Shown: piece after piece, positions 7,387-14,860 of the stretch
Layout: every line of letters starts with the position of its first letter
Numbering within the stretch: the first letter of the stretch is position 1
Assembly (NCBI GenBank): GCA_017483235.1
Contig: JAFULE010000137.1
Coordinates: 1-25,809, forward strand
Length of the DNA: 25,809 nt
Direction: 5' to 3'
Source: Faecalibacterium sp.
GTDB lineage: Bacteria; Bacillota; Clostridia; Oscillospirales; Ruminococcaceae
Made by a program: the position numbers and the translations under genes
Notes under the pieces: generated by a model
Seen by the model: the letters and a program-made list of their open reading frames with translations, nothing else
Database searches by the model: none
Told to the model about the DNA's origin: nothing

Positions 7387-8399
7387 ATGAGCAAACTGAT
7401 CATTCCCGAAGGGTATCAGCCCAAGCTGAACCTGTACGATACACAAAAGGCCATTGGCACCATCAAGCGGCTGTTTGCCGACACCCTGTGTGCCACATTG
7501 CACCTGCACCGGGTTTCGGCACCGCTGTTTCTGGAAACCAGCACCGGTCTGAACGATGATCTGAACGGTGTGGAGCGCAAGGTGACCTTTGACCTGAAAG
7601 ACACCGGAACCACTGCCGAGGTGGTGCAAACCTTGCCAAGTGGAAGCGGCAGGCGCTGAAGGAATACGGTTTTCGGGTGGGTAAGGGCCTGTACACCGAC
7701 ATGAACGCCATTCGCCGTGACGAAGAGCTGGACAACCTGCATTCGATCTATGTGGACCAGTGGGACTGGGAAAAGGTGATCAAGGAAGAGGATCGCACTC
7801 TGGAGTACCTCAAGCGCACCGTGCGGGCCATTGTGGCCGCCGTTTGTGCCACCGAGATGAACCTGCACGCCATGTTCCCTCAGCTGGAGGGGCTGCCCCT
7901 GCACAATCCCCATGTCACCTTTATCACCAGCCAGCAACTGGAAGATCTGTACCCCCACATGACCGGCAAAGAACGGGAAAACGCCTTTGTGCGGGCCAAC
8001 GGCACCACCTGCCTGCTGCAGATCGGCCACAAGCTGAAAAGCGGCCTGCCCCACGATGGCCGCGCCCCCGACTACGACGACTGGGACCTGAACTGCGACC
8101 TTCTGTTCTGGAACGACACCTTGGGCTGCAGTTTTGAGCTGAGCAGCATGGGCATCCGTGTCAGCCCCGAAAGCTTGGACCGGCAGCTGACCCTGGCCGG
8201 CTGCGACGACCGCCGCGAGCTGCCTTTCCACAAAGCCCTGTTGGCAGGCCAGCTGCCCCCTGCCATTGGCGGCGGCATTGGCCAAAGCCGGCTGTGCATG
8301 CTGCTGCTGGGCAGCTGCCACATTGGTGAGGTACAGGCCAGCGTGTGGGACGCCCACACCAAGGCCGCCTGCGCCGCTGCGGGCATCAATCTGCTGTAA
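7387..8399 (+). pseudogene. asnA: Aspartate--ammonia ligase, interrupted by a one-base frameshift
   Basis: AsnA makes asparagine from aspartate, ammonia and ATP in the cytoplasm. The first frame (7387-7659, GGAGGG before ATG) gives MSKLIIPEGYQ through VVERK-like and EVVQTL segments, then goes out of register. The rest continues in a frame shifted by one from about 7637 to the stop at 8399, with GKGLYTDMNAIRRDE, YVDQWDWEKV, RAPDYDDWDLN, FELSSMGIRV and GGGIGQSRL, all AsnA hallmarks. Reading ACC TTG GCC AAG TGG would need one extra G after 7635; the sequence has ACCTTGCCAAGTGG. Restoring that base gives a full-length protein of about 337 residues. No slippery heptamer is visible. The break is either a recent mutation or a sequencing/assembly error. 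The gene ends in a strong terminator. Confidence 0.93.
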
Positions 8400-8404
8400 A
8401 TTAC

Positions 8405-8448
8405 GACACAAAAAAGCCTTCGGCCATGGCCGAAGGCTTTTTTGTGTC
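8405..8448. terminator. Perfectly palindromic bidirectional terminator (asnA / cupin operon)
   Basis: Forty-four bases form an exact inverted repeat of 22+22, with core GCCTTCGGCCATGGCCGAAG and A6/T6 flanks. It lies between the convergent asnA (stop 8399) and cupin (stop 8453) genes and can terminate both transcripts. Confidence 0.93.
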
Positions 8449-8452
8449 AGAA

Positions 8453-8797
8453 TCAGACAAAATCTTCCCGCATGGGGTTAAAGATATCCAGCAGGATACC
8501 GGCCTCGGTGCAAACGCAGCCGTGTACCACGCCGTCTTCTTTCAGCAGGGTGTCGCCCTGGCGCACGGTGCGAGTCTCGCCATCGATGGTAAATTCAAAC
8601 ACACCGCTCTGTACATAGGTGATCTGGGTGTGAGGGTGGCTGTGCAGGCTGCCCACGGCCCCCTGCTCAAACTTGTTTTCCACACACATCAGGCCGTCGT
8701 TGTAAGCCAGAATGCGGCGTACCACGCCGTTGCCCAGATCCTGTGGCAGAGTATTTTCGTGGTGGACCCAGCGCTGGCCCTTTTTGGTCATTTCCAT
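8453..8797 (-). CDS. Small single-domain cupin, KdgF-like
   Basis: A 114-residue metal-binding cupin. The first cupin motif is LHSHPHTQITYVQSGVFEF, with His52, His54 and Gln58 as likely ligands. The second is GDTLLKEDGVVHG, with His92. This size and the HxHPHxQ pattern match KdgF-type cupins, which speed ring-opening of unsaturated uronates released by pectate or alginate lyases. That role would fit the PL22 locus about 5 kb away, but the motif is shared by many small cupins. It is the last gene of a three-gene operon (21 bp after the membrane protein) and has AGGAG before the ATG. Function beyond the cupin fold is inference. Confidence 0.85.
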   Translation of the reverse strand: MEMTKKGQRWVHHENTLPQDLGNGVVRRILAYNDGLMCVENKFEQGAVGSLHSHPHTQITYVQSGVFEFTIDGETRTVRQGDTLLKEDGVVHGCVCTEAGILLDIFNPMREDFV

Positions 8798-8818
8798 AGC
8801 TGTTTTCTCCTTTTGGAT

Positions 8819-9367
8819 TTATTTCTTTGCGCCCTTTTTGGGCATCTCTTTTCCGTCCACAGTCAGCTTGATGTTGGGGCGGGCATGGGTCCAGGCAAAA
8901 AACATGTCCAGATTTTCCATCATCACACCAGCTGAAAACATCAGGCTGCCATCTTCTTTCAGCACCCGCACTTCGGTTTTGCGCACATCCAACCGATACA
9001 AATCGGCAGCCGACAGCTCTTCCGGTTTGCCGAACAGCTTCTTTGTCACACGGATTTTTTCACCGTCGAAGGAAATTGCACGGCGGCCCAACAGCATCGC
9101 GGCCGACATGACAAAGCCCGCAAGAATGACATACACGGCATAATAGAAGGCTGCGGCCTGCACTGCAGCCATGTCAAAATACGCGGCAGCGCCCACTACG
9201 CCCACCATGCCAAAGGCGATAAACGCCACACAGTTTACCATTCGGGACGGATAGCTGAGGGTAAAGGCCCGCAGCGGTTTTACTTTGCCGCGGCGTTGCG
9301 GGCGGAAGCGGGGCAACAGAAACGCGCCGACGATCGGCGGCAAAAAGCTTAACAACACCCAAATCAT
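8819..9367 (-). CDS. Small membrane protein with C-terminal PH-like domain, unknown function
   Basis: A 182-residue protein. An N-terminal hydrophobic segment (IWVLLSFLPPIVGAFLL) and two further hydrophobic stretches (about residues 45-65 and 70-95) anchor it. A cytosolic tail with short strands (ISFDGEKIRVTKKL, YRLDVRKTEVRVLKEDG) looks like a bacterial PH-type domain, ending in a Lys-rich KKGAKK. The start is the ATG at 9367 with GGAGGT eight bases upstream; a TTG two codons earlier is too close to that site. It lies 21 bp after the trigger-factor-like gene and 21 bp before the cupin gene. I do not recognise a specific family function. Confidence 0.75.
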   Translation of the reverse strand: MIWVLLSFLPPIVGAFLLPRFRPQRRGKVKPLRAFTLSYPSRMVNCVAFIAFGMVGVVGAAAYFDMAAVQAAAFYYAVYVILAGFVMSAAMLLGRRAISFDGEKIRVTKKLFGKPEELSAADLYRLDVRKTEVRVLKEDGSLMFSAGVMMENLDMFFAWTHARPNIKLTVDGKEMPKKGAKK

Positions 9368-9388
9368 GGGCAAGTACCTCCGTAACTG

Positions 9389-10216
9389 TTATTTCTCCAA
9401 CCGGTTGTGCTGCCGCAGCCAGTCCAGTGTGCGCCGGTTGGTCAAACGCTGGGCGATGCTGCGCTGGGCTGCGGGGTTCGTGCGGGCGTAGCGGTTCTGC
9501 TCCGAAATGGCTTCCATCCGGGTCAGCTCCTCATCCAGCTGCTGTGCGGTGGTCAGCAGCCCCTCCTGCCGGGCAATGTTCTGCAGCACGATGCGCTGGG
9601 CAAAATCTGCCCGCACCGAGGCAGCCAGATCAGCCGCAAGCTGCTCTTCGGTTTTTTCGCCCTTCTGCAGAAAGTCTGCCAGGGTCATTCCGGCCTCGCG
9701 CAGGCGGCCCTCTATCGCTTCGCGACGATTGGCACTTTCCACCTCTACGGCATAATCGCAGACCGTTACGCCGCACTGCGCGGCCACCTGTGCCAGCAGC
9801 TGCTTTACGCCATCGGGCCCGCCCTGTATCGCATGGTCGGTATAGCCGGCCACCTCCACCTTCGGCACCACTGCAAAGGTGCACTCCACCACAAAGCCGG
9901 TCTCGTCGTCCGAGATCAGGTGCGGCTCAGGTTCGGTCAGGGGAACCAGCTTCTGTTCGCTGCACAGCTGTGCCTGCAGCGCGGCAAATTCGTAAGCCAG
10001 CAGATGATTGATGGCCTCCAGCCGGAACACCTGTGCGCCAACCTGACGCTCGATGGCTTCACGGGGGGCTTTGCCCTGCTCGTAGCCGGGCACCGTATAA
10101 AACTTGCCGAACTGCTGATACTGCTGCTGAATGACCGCCTCGTAAGGCGCGGCATCCTCCCGCACCTGTACACAACAGACATCTGGCTGCGGGTAGGTAA
10201 CATGAGTGATCTGCAT
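9389..10216 (-). CDS. Trigger-factor-like protein lacking the PPIase domain
   Basis: A 275-residue soluble protein. Its N-terminal part contains VPGYEQGKAP (residues 42-51), matching the trigger factor ribosome-tail signature GFRxGKxP, followed by AIERQVGAQVFRLEAINHLL, as in the trigger factor ribosome-binding domain. The central FKBP-type PPIase domain of trigger factor (about 430 residues) is absent. The chain runs into a Gln/Ala-rich helical C-terminus resembling the substrate-cradle arms. It may be a chaperone paralogue for nascent or secreted chains. It leads the operon with the membrane protein and the cupin. AGGAG lies nine bases before the ATG. A palindrome gcggcgcgccgc (10285-10296) lies upstream, but no confident promoter is seen. 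The housekeeping trigger factor should be encoded elsewhere. Confidence 0.78.
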   Translation of the reverse strand: MQITHVTYPQPDVCCVQVREDAAPYEAVIQQQYQQFGKFYTVPGYEQGKAPREAIERQVGAQVFRLEAINHLLAYEFAALQAQLCSEQKLVPLTEPEPHLISDDETGFVVECTFAVVPKVEVAGYTDHAIQGGPDGVKQLLAQVAAQCGVTVCDYAVEVESANRREAIEGRLREAGMTLADFLQKGEKTEEQLAADLAASVRADFAQRIVLQNIARQEGLLTTAQQLDEELTRMEAISEQNRYARTNPAAQRSIAQRLTNRRTLDWLRQHNRLEK

Positions 10217-10303
10217 ACAATGACTCTCCTTGAAAAGTAAGATGCTTTAGGATGAGGCCGCGCACAGGCACAAAATGGTTTGTGGCGGCGCGCCGCACCA
10301 TCC

Positions 10304-10346
10304 AAAAAAGCCCTGATGGGTGGGAGCAAACCCGGCCCATCAGGGC
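10304..10346 (-). terminator. Terminator of the TRAP operon
   Basis: GCCCTGATGGG (10310-10320) pairs with CCCATCAGGGC (10336-10346). On the minus strand six T follow (10309-10304). It lies 44 bases after the dctM stop. Confidence 0.9.
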
Positions 10347-10390
10347 AATTTTAGTGCATGGAAACCGCTGCTGTCAAGCGGTAAGCCACC

Positions 10391-11692
10391 TTAGACGTTG
10401 AAACCGGCCAGCGTGGGCAGAAGCTCGGTAACACCGGGTACAAAGGTGATCAGCATCAGGGTGATGATCATGCAGATGTAGAAGGGGATGGTTGCCACAA
10501 CCACCTTGTCCATGGGGCGCTTTGCCACGGCAGAACCGATGAACAGAACCGAACCGACCGGGGGGGTCAGCAGACCAATGCCGCAGTTCAGCATCAGCAT
10601 AACACCGAACTGAACCTGACTCATGCCGATCTCCTGTGCCAGAGGCAGCAGGATGGGGGTGGTGATCAGGATGATGGGGGCCATATCCATGATGCAGCCC
10701 AGGAACAGCAGGATCAGGTTGATCAGCAGGGCGATGAGGATGGGGTTGGTGGTGATGCCGCGGATGGCGCCGGCAACCAGAGCGGGAACCTTCAGGTAGC
10801 TGAGCAGGTAGCCAAAGGCGCCGGAAGTAGCCATAACGATCAGCACGATGGACAGGGTGTCGATGGCTTCGGTCAGAACGTCCCACACGCCCTTCCAGTT
10901 CAGGCCCTTGTAGATGTACAGGGAGACGATCAGGCTGTAGACGACGGCGATGGCGGCAGACTCGGTGGCGGTGAACCAGCCGACAGCAACGCCGACCACG
11001 ACGATCAGAATGGATGCCATGGCCCAGAAGGAACGGAAGATCTGCTTGACAGCGTTAACCAGATTGAACTTGCCGCCCTTGGGGTAGTTGTTGACACGGC
11101 ACAGAATGAAGCAGCCCACCATCAGCGAGAAGCACAGCAGGGCGCCGGGGATGTAGCCGGCCATGAACAGAGCACCAACCGAAACGCCGCAGGCAGCGGT
11201 GGAGTAGATGACCATGTTGTGGCTGGGGGGCACCAGAATGCCTTCGACCGAGGAGGTGATGGTGATGGCGGTGGCAAAGTCGGCGTCATAGCCCTGCTCG
11301 ACCATCATGGGGATCAGCATCGAACCCAGCGAAGCGGTGTCAGCCGCAGCAGAGCCCGAGATGCCGCCGAAGAAGAAAGAGTCCAGGCAGTTGACCATGG
11401 CCAGGCCGCCGTCCATCCAGCCAACCAGTGCGTTGGCCAGGTCGACGATCTTTTCGCCGATGCCGCCGGCGCCCATGATGGCACCCATGGTAATAAAGTA
11501 AGGTACGGCCATCAGTGAGAAGCTGTTGACGGCCTTCACCATCTGCTGGCAGATGGTGATCAGGGGCATATCCAGATACATCATGCACAGTGCGGTGGAC
11601 AGAGCAACCGAGAAGCAGATGTGGAAACGCAGAACGATCATGAGCAGGAAGCTGCCCAGAAGAATGAGAACGGCCATTTGAGTCTGATCCAT
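10391..11692 (-). CDS. dctM: TRAP transporter large permease subunit (DctM)
   Basis: A 433-residue polytopic inner-membrane protein, normal length for DctM. It forms the ion-coupled translocation channel of a tripartite ATP-independent periplasmic transporter. Family signatures include FFGGISGSAAADTASLGSML, TITSSVEGILVPPSHNMVIY and the C-terminal GLLTPPVGSVLF, with a dozen hydrophobic helices. The start ATG at 11692 overlaps the dctQ stop by one base (TAATG) and has GGAGGAAG upstream, so the two membrane subunits are translationally coupled. It is the last gene before the operon terminator. The substrate is set by DctP; the context suggests galacturonate-type sugar acids. Confidence 0.96.
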   Translation of the reverse strand: MDQTQMAVLILLGSFLLMIVLRFHICFSVALSTALCMMYLDMPLITICQQMVKAVNSFSLMAVPYFITMGAIMGAGGIGEKIVDLANALVGWMDGGLAMVNCLDSFFFGGISGSAAADTASLGSMLIPMMVEQGYDADFATAITITSSVEGILVPPSHNMVIYSTAACGVSVGALFMAGYIPGALLCFSLMVGCFILCRVNNYPKGGKFNLVNAVKQIFRSFWAMASILIVVVGVAVGWFTATESAAIAVVYSLIVSLYIYKGLNWKGVWDVLTEAIDTLSIVLIVMATSGAFGYLLSYLKVPALVAGAIRGITTNPILIALLINLILLFLGCIMDMAPIILITTPILLPLAQEIGMSQVQFGVMLMLNCGIGLLTPPVGSVLFIGSAVAKRPMDKVVVATIPFYICMIITLMLITFVPGVTELLPTLAGFNV

Positions 11693-12198
11693 TATACAGC
11701 TTCCTCCTTTTCCAGCAATTGGGCCAGATGCTTGACCACGTTCTCGAACTCGAAAACGAAGATGCAAACACCGGAAATGGGTACGGACATAAACAGGAAC
11801 TTACGGCTCAGCCAGGCCAGAGCAGAGTAGAAACCCTTCACGCTCATGGCATAGGTGAAGCCCTGGGTGATCATCATGATCGAGAATGCAAAGATGGCAA
11901 CGTCAGCCATCAGGTCCGGGATGTTCAGCAGCTTCTTGGGCAGGTAGCGGTCGAAAACGTCCATACGGATGTGGGCGTTGCGGCGCAGTGCCAGAGCAGC
12001 GCTGATCAGGGACATGTAAACCATGAAGGTCAGGATCATCTCGCTGCACCAGGCAGGCTGGGCATTGAAGATCAGTCGACCACCGACCATGATAACGGCA
12101 AAGATGACTTCCAGAATCAGCATGATCTTGCAGATGAACAGAACGACATTGTATGCCACATCAAAGAACGGTTTGATCTTGTTGTACAAAGCGGTCAA
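11692..12198 (-). CDS. dctQ: TRAP transporter small permease subunit (DctQ)
   Basis: A 168-residue four-helix membrane protein typical of DctQ. Visible segments are VVLFICKIMLILEVIFAVIM, the conserved pre-helix region AWCSEMILTFMVYMSLISAA and LRRNAHIRMDVF, and a C-terminal FEFENVVKHL. It bridges the binding protein and DctM. The start chosen is TTG at 12198, seven bases after AGGAGG; longer readings would run through an intergenic hairpin. It follows dctP after 137 bases and overlaps dctM by one base. Confidence 0.93.
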   Translation of the reverse strand: MTALYNKIKPFFDVAYNVVLFICKIMLILEVIFAVIMVGGRLIFNAQPAWCSEMILTFMVYMSLISAALALRRNAHIRMDVFDRYLPKKLLNIPDLMADVAIFAFSIMMITQGFTYAMSVKGFYSALAWLSRKFLFMSVPISGVCIFVFEFENVVKHLAQLLEKEEAV

Positions 12199-12244
12199 AC
12201 GGAATTCCTCCTTTTGTATAATTCCCGAACAGAAACAGAAGAAC

Positions 12245-12283
12245 GAGGGGGCAGATAGCACATGCAGTATCATCTGCCCCCTC
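12245..12283 (-). other. Intergenic stem-loop between dctP and dctQ
   Basis: GAGGGGGCAGAT and ATCTGCCCCCTC (12245-12256, 12272-12283) make a perfect 12-bp stem with a 15-base loop and no T-tract. Such hairpins after binding-protein genes often protect the upstream message and give more binding protein than permease. That role is inferred here. Confidence 0.75.
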
Positions 12284-12335
12284 ATTCCTAGCGCTTATTC
12301 GGTTAAGAACCAGTTAAGGTTATGCAGCAGCGGGA

Positions 12336-13388
12336 TCAGGCCAGAGCCAGGATATCGTTGTACATATCCTCCAGGCCCTTGATGTTGTCGTTAATAACCT
12401 TAACGCAGGCATCCTGCCAGGGCTTCAGATCGTCAACAGGAGTGAAGACAGCGCCGGCGTCCTCGCAGATCTTGCGGCTCTCGGCCTCGGCAGACTCGCT
12501 CTTTTCCTTGTTGAACTTCTCGGTGTTGGCGAAAGCCTGAGCCATAGCTTCCTGCTGCTCGGCATCCAGCTTGTCCCAGCCAGCCTCGGTCATGATCAGC
12601 ATACCGGTGCCCATCACGTGGCCGTCCAGGATCATGTAGGGAGCGGGCTCGTAGAAGCTGTTGGACTGGTAGTTGGCGATGGGCTGCTCGGCGCCTTCGC
12701 AAACGCTGCCCAGAGAGGTGTACAGCTCGCCGAAAGCGATGTCAACGGGGTTGGCACCCAGACCCTTGACCATGTCGGTGTACAGGGAAGAGGTGGAAAC
12801 ACGAATGTTCAGGCCCTTCATATCCTCCAGCTTGGTGACTTCCTTGGAGAAGAAGAAGTGACGGAAGCCTTCTTCAAAGTAGCACTTGCCGACAATGCCC
12901 AGGCCCTTGTCAGCGGGGTCGGTCAGCATCTTCTGGCCCATATCGCTGGCGCAGAAGTCCCAGTAATGCTTGCGGCCGGCAAACAGGTAGGGAACGTTGG
13001 TCAGACGGGTGGAAGGAACGCCGTAGTTGTCCAGAGACATGATGGCGATACGGGTAACATCGATGGTGGGAGCGGCGCCGGTCATATCTTCCAGAACGTC
13101 GTTCTCATGGCCCATCAGGCTGCCGCCGTCATGGACTTCAACGGTGATGGTGCCGCCGGACAGAGCAGCAGCTTCCTCAGCCAGCTTGTGAGCAACCTGG
13201 CCGGCCAGAGAGGTGCCAGGGTTAACTTCGTTGTAAACCAGCTTCACGGGCTTGCTGCCAGCCTGGCCGGCGGCGCTGGAAGCGGGAGCAGCAGTGCTGG
13301 AAGAAGAGCCGCCACAAGCAGCCAGCAGGCCGGTGGCGCCCACGGCGGCAGAAGCAGCCAGGAATTCGCGACGAGAAATCTTTTTCAT
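12336..13388 (-). CDS. dctP: TRAP transporter substrate-binding lipoprotein (DctP)
   Basis: A 350-residue extracytoplasmic binding protein. The N-terminus has a twin-arginine type motif SRREFLAA (Arg6-Arg7), a hydrophobic stretch, and lipobox LLAAC (Cys25), followed by a Ser/Ala-rich linker, so the mature protein is a membrane-anchored lipoprotein. DctP hallmarks are LNIRVSTS (the Arg usually grips the ligand carboxylate), ANPVDIAFGELYTSLGSVC and the SNSFYEPAPY region. The start is ATG at 13388 with GGAGG eight bases upstream; an in-frame ATG five codons earlier lacks a site. It is the first gene of the TRAP operon, with its own promoter and flanking palindromes. The neighbouring PL22 gene suggests galacturonate or oligogalacturonide as ligand; this is inference. 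Confidence 0.95.
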   Translation of the reverse strand: MKKISRREFLAASAAVGATGLLAACGGSSSSTAAPASSAAGQAGSKPVKLVYNEVNPGTSLAGQVAHKLAEEAAALSGGTITVEVHDGGSLMGHENDVLEDMTGAAPTIDVTRIAIMSLDNYGVPSTRLTNVPYLFAGRKHYWDFCASDMGQKMLTDPADKGLGIVGKCYFEEGFRHFFFSKEVTKLEDMKGLNIRVSTSSLYTDMVKGLGANPVDIAFGELYTSLGSVCEGAEQPIANYQSNSFYEPAPYMILDGHVMGTGMLIMTEAGWDKLDAEQQEAMAQAFANTEKFNKEKSESAEAESRKICEDAGAVFTPVDDLKPWQDACVKVINDNIKGLEDMYNDILALA

Positions 13389-13458
13389 AAAGTTGTCCTC
13401 CAATTATCATTTACGGGCCGGTTGCCCGCATTTACAAATTTGATACATTTTTGTAACT

Positions 13459-13468
13459 TTTGTACAAA
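13459..13468. promoter_or_regulatory. Operator-like palindrome TTTGTACAAA, proximal copy
   Basis: Perfect ten-base palindrome, part of TTTGTACAAATT, downstream of the dctP -10 box by about 28 bases. The identical 12-mer occurs 97 bp away. It is likely bound by a dimeric regulator, unidentified. Confidence 0.55.
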
Positions 13469-13495
13469 TTCCTTGCACATATTTCGCACACAATA

Positions 13496-13524
13496 ATAAT
13501 ACCTTGCTACAGCAGGAATTTCAA
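13496..13524 (-). promoter_or_regulatory. Promoter of dctPQM operon
   Basis: TTGAAA (13524-13519), 17-base spacer, TATTAT (13501-13496) on the minus strand. The leader to dctP is about 100 nt. Without a terminator after the lyase gene, read-through from the upstream operon is also possible. Confidence 0.8.
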
Positions 13525-13555
13525 TGGGCGAAAACACAAGAATTTTTCAGTTTGC

Positions 13556-13565
13556 TTTGTACAAA
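13556..13565. promoter_or_regulatory. Operator-like palindrome TTTGTACAAA, distal copy
   Basis: Second copy of the 12-mer TTTGTACAAATT, about 32 bases upstream of the dctP -35 box. Together the pair brackets the promoter, as in loop-forming operators. Confidence 0.55.
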
Positions 13566-13597
13566 TTGATCGCTGCCTTTTGCCAAGCCTTTACTGT

Positions 13598-14857
13598 TCA
13601 GCGGGTGGGCAAACAGGCTACGCTGTACACCTGCACCTTCCGGGCACGCCGGCTGGAGAAGAAGATGCGGTCGCCCGCGTGGCTGTAGATGGGGTGCGGG
13701 TGGGCATCCTGCCCCAGCCAATCGCTTTCGTGCTTGCACAGGGGGATCCACTCCAGCTTGCGCTCTTCCCACTTGGGGATGACCTGACAGATGTACTCGG
13801 CATCTTTTTTGTGGGGATCGGGGCCGTTGTCGGTGCTGTTCTCGCGCACGGGCTTGATCTCCCACGGAAACTTGAAGTAGCCATCGCAGACCAGATCGCC
13901 GTTGTGTGCCATCAGGAAATGGCCGTAGGCGTTGTAGTCTTCGGGCAGGGCCAGCTCCACATAGCTGCCGTCGGCGTTGTCGCGGCGGCCCACAAAGGCG
14001 GGGCCATCGTTGGCGTAGGCACCGTGGTAGATGATGTACCGGCCATCGTCGCTCCACATCTCGTGGCAGACCCAGTCATCCCGGTGGCGCACATGGCCGG
14101 TATCCAGCGCGCCTTCGGTGCGCATGGGGGTCACCGTGTCGGTGGTACGGTCGTACAGCTGGATGCGGCGCACGCCGCAGTCAAACTCGGGCCACTCGTG
14201 GTTGAACATGATCTGCTGGTCGTTGACCGGGTTGAACTGCACGTGGGTGATCCAGCACTTGGGCACCTCGCGCTCGTACACCAGCTCACCGGTGGCGGTG
14301 TTGTACACGCACAGGTAGCTGGACAGGTTCTCGGCCTGCACGCGGCCATCGATATTGTAGATGGGGCGCTTGTCCAGACCGCTGCCCTCGGTGTCGGGGT
14401 CGTAGTCCAGTGCGCGGCCGTCGGTCATGGGCACGCAGAGCAGCTTGCCGTCGGCACTGCAGTGGGTAAAGGCGGTCATACGACCGTCGGGCACCTTGCT
14501 GAGCACCGTGATGGTGCCGTCCGGGGTGACCTTGCGGATCTCATCGTCCTGAATGTAGTAGATGATATCCCGCTCGCAGTCCAGACAGACGCTGGCCTTG
14601 CCCAGACCCCGGTTGAACTCGCCGTCAAAGTAGACATAGCTTTTCAGGTAACCGGCGGTGTTGTCGGTGATCACCTTTTCTTCACCGGTTTCCAGATCAC
14701 GCACCACCACGTTGGGGCTGCCGGTGCGGTCACTGATCAGGTAGATGCGCTTGTCGTCGGCCGACAGGCTGGAACAGGTAAAGTAGAGCATCTGGGTATC
14801 GTACTGCTCACAGCCCGACACATGGATGCGGGTTTGCTGAGCGCTGGTGTACTCCAT
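13598..14857 (-). CDS. ogl: Oligogalacturonate lyase, PL22 family
   Basis: Predicted 419-residue cytoplasmic beta-propeller lyase that splits short oligogalacturonides (especially unsaturated digalacturonate) into 5-keto-4-deoxyuronate units. There is no signal peptide. Propeller repeats are visible (DDKRIYLISDRTGSPNV, DERDIIYYIQDD-like, DGRYIIYHGAY). Family motifs include HVQFNPVNDQQIMFNHE, GHVRHRDDW, CHEMWSDDG and, near residue 381, GQDAHPHPIYS. Spacing of Gln and the two His in QxxHxH matches the Mn-binding residues described for Yersinia PL22 (Gln350, His353, His355). Length is slightly above the usual 390. It starts three bases after the stop of the RpiB-like gene and has only a weak ribosome site, so coupling is likely. 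It is the last gene of the esterase operon. Confidence 0.9.
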   Translation of the reverse strand: MEYTSAQQTRIHVSGCEQYDTQMLYFTCSSLSADDKRIYLISDRTGSPNVVVRDLETGEEKVITDNTAGYLKSYVYFDGEFNRGLGKASVCLDCERDIIYYIQDDEIRKVTPDGTITVLSKVPDGRMTAFTHCSADGKLLCVPMTDGRALDYDPDTEGSGLDKRPIYNIDGRVQAENLSSYLCVYNTATGELVYEREVPKCWITHVQFNPVNDQQIMFNHEWPEFDCGVRRIQLYDRTTDTVTPMRTEGALDTGHVRHRDDWVCHEMWSDDGRYIIYHGAYANDGPAFVGRRDNADGSYVELALPEDYNAYGHFLMAHNGDLVCDGYFKFPWEIKPVRENSTDNGPDPHKKDAEYICQVIPKWEERKLEWIPLCKHESDWLGQDAHPHPIYSHAGDRIFFSSRRARKVQVYSVACLPTR

Positions 14858-14860
14858 GGC

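Noticed and set aside
7627..7660. Programmed frameshift in asnA
   Set aside because: No slippery heptamer or downstream pseudoknot is visible, and AsnA is not known to need one. A base deletion or sequence error is more likely.
10285..10296. Palindrome gcggcgcgccgc as an operator of the trigger-factor-like operon
   Set aside because: It is pure G/C, and no clear promoter was found nearby to support an operator role.
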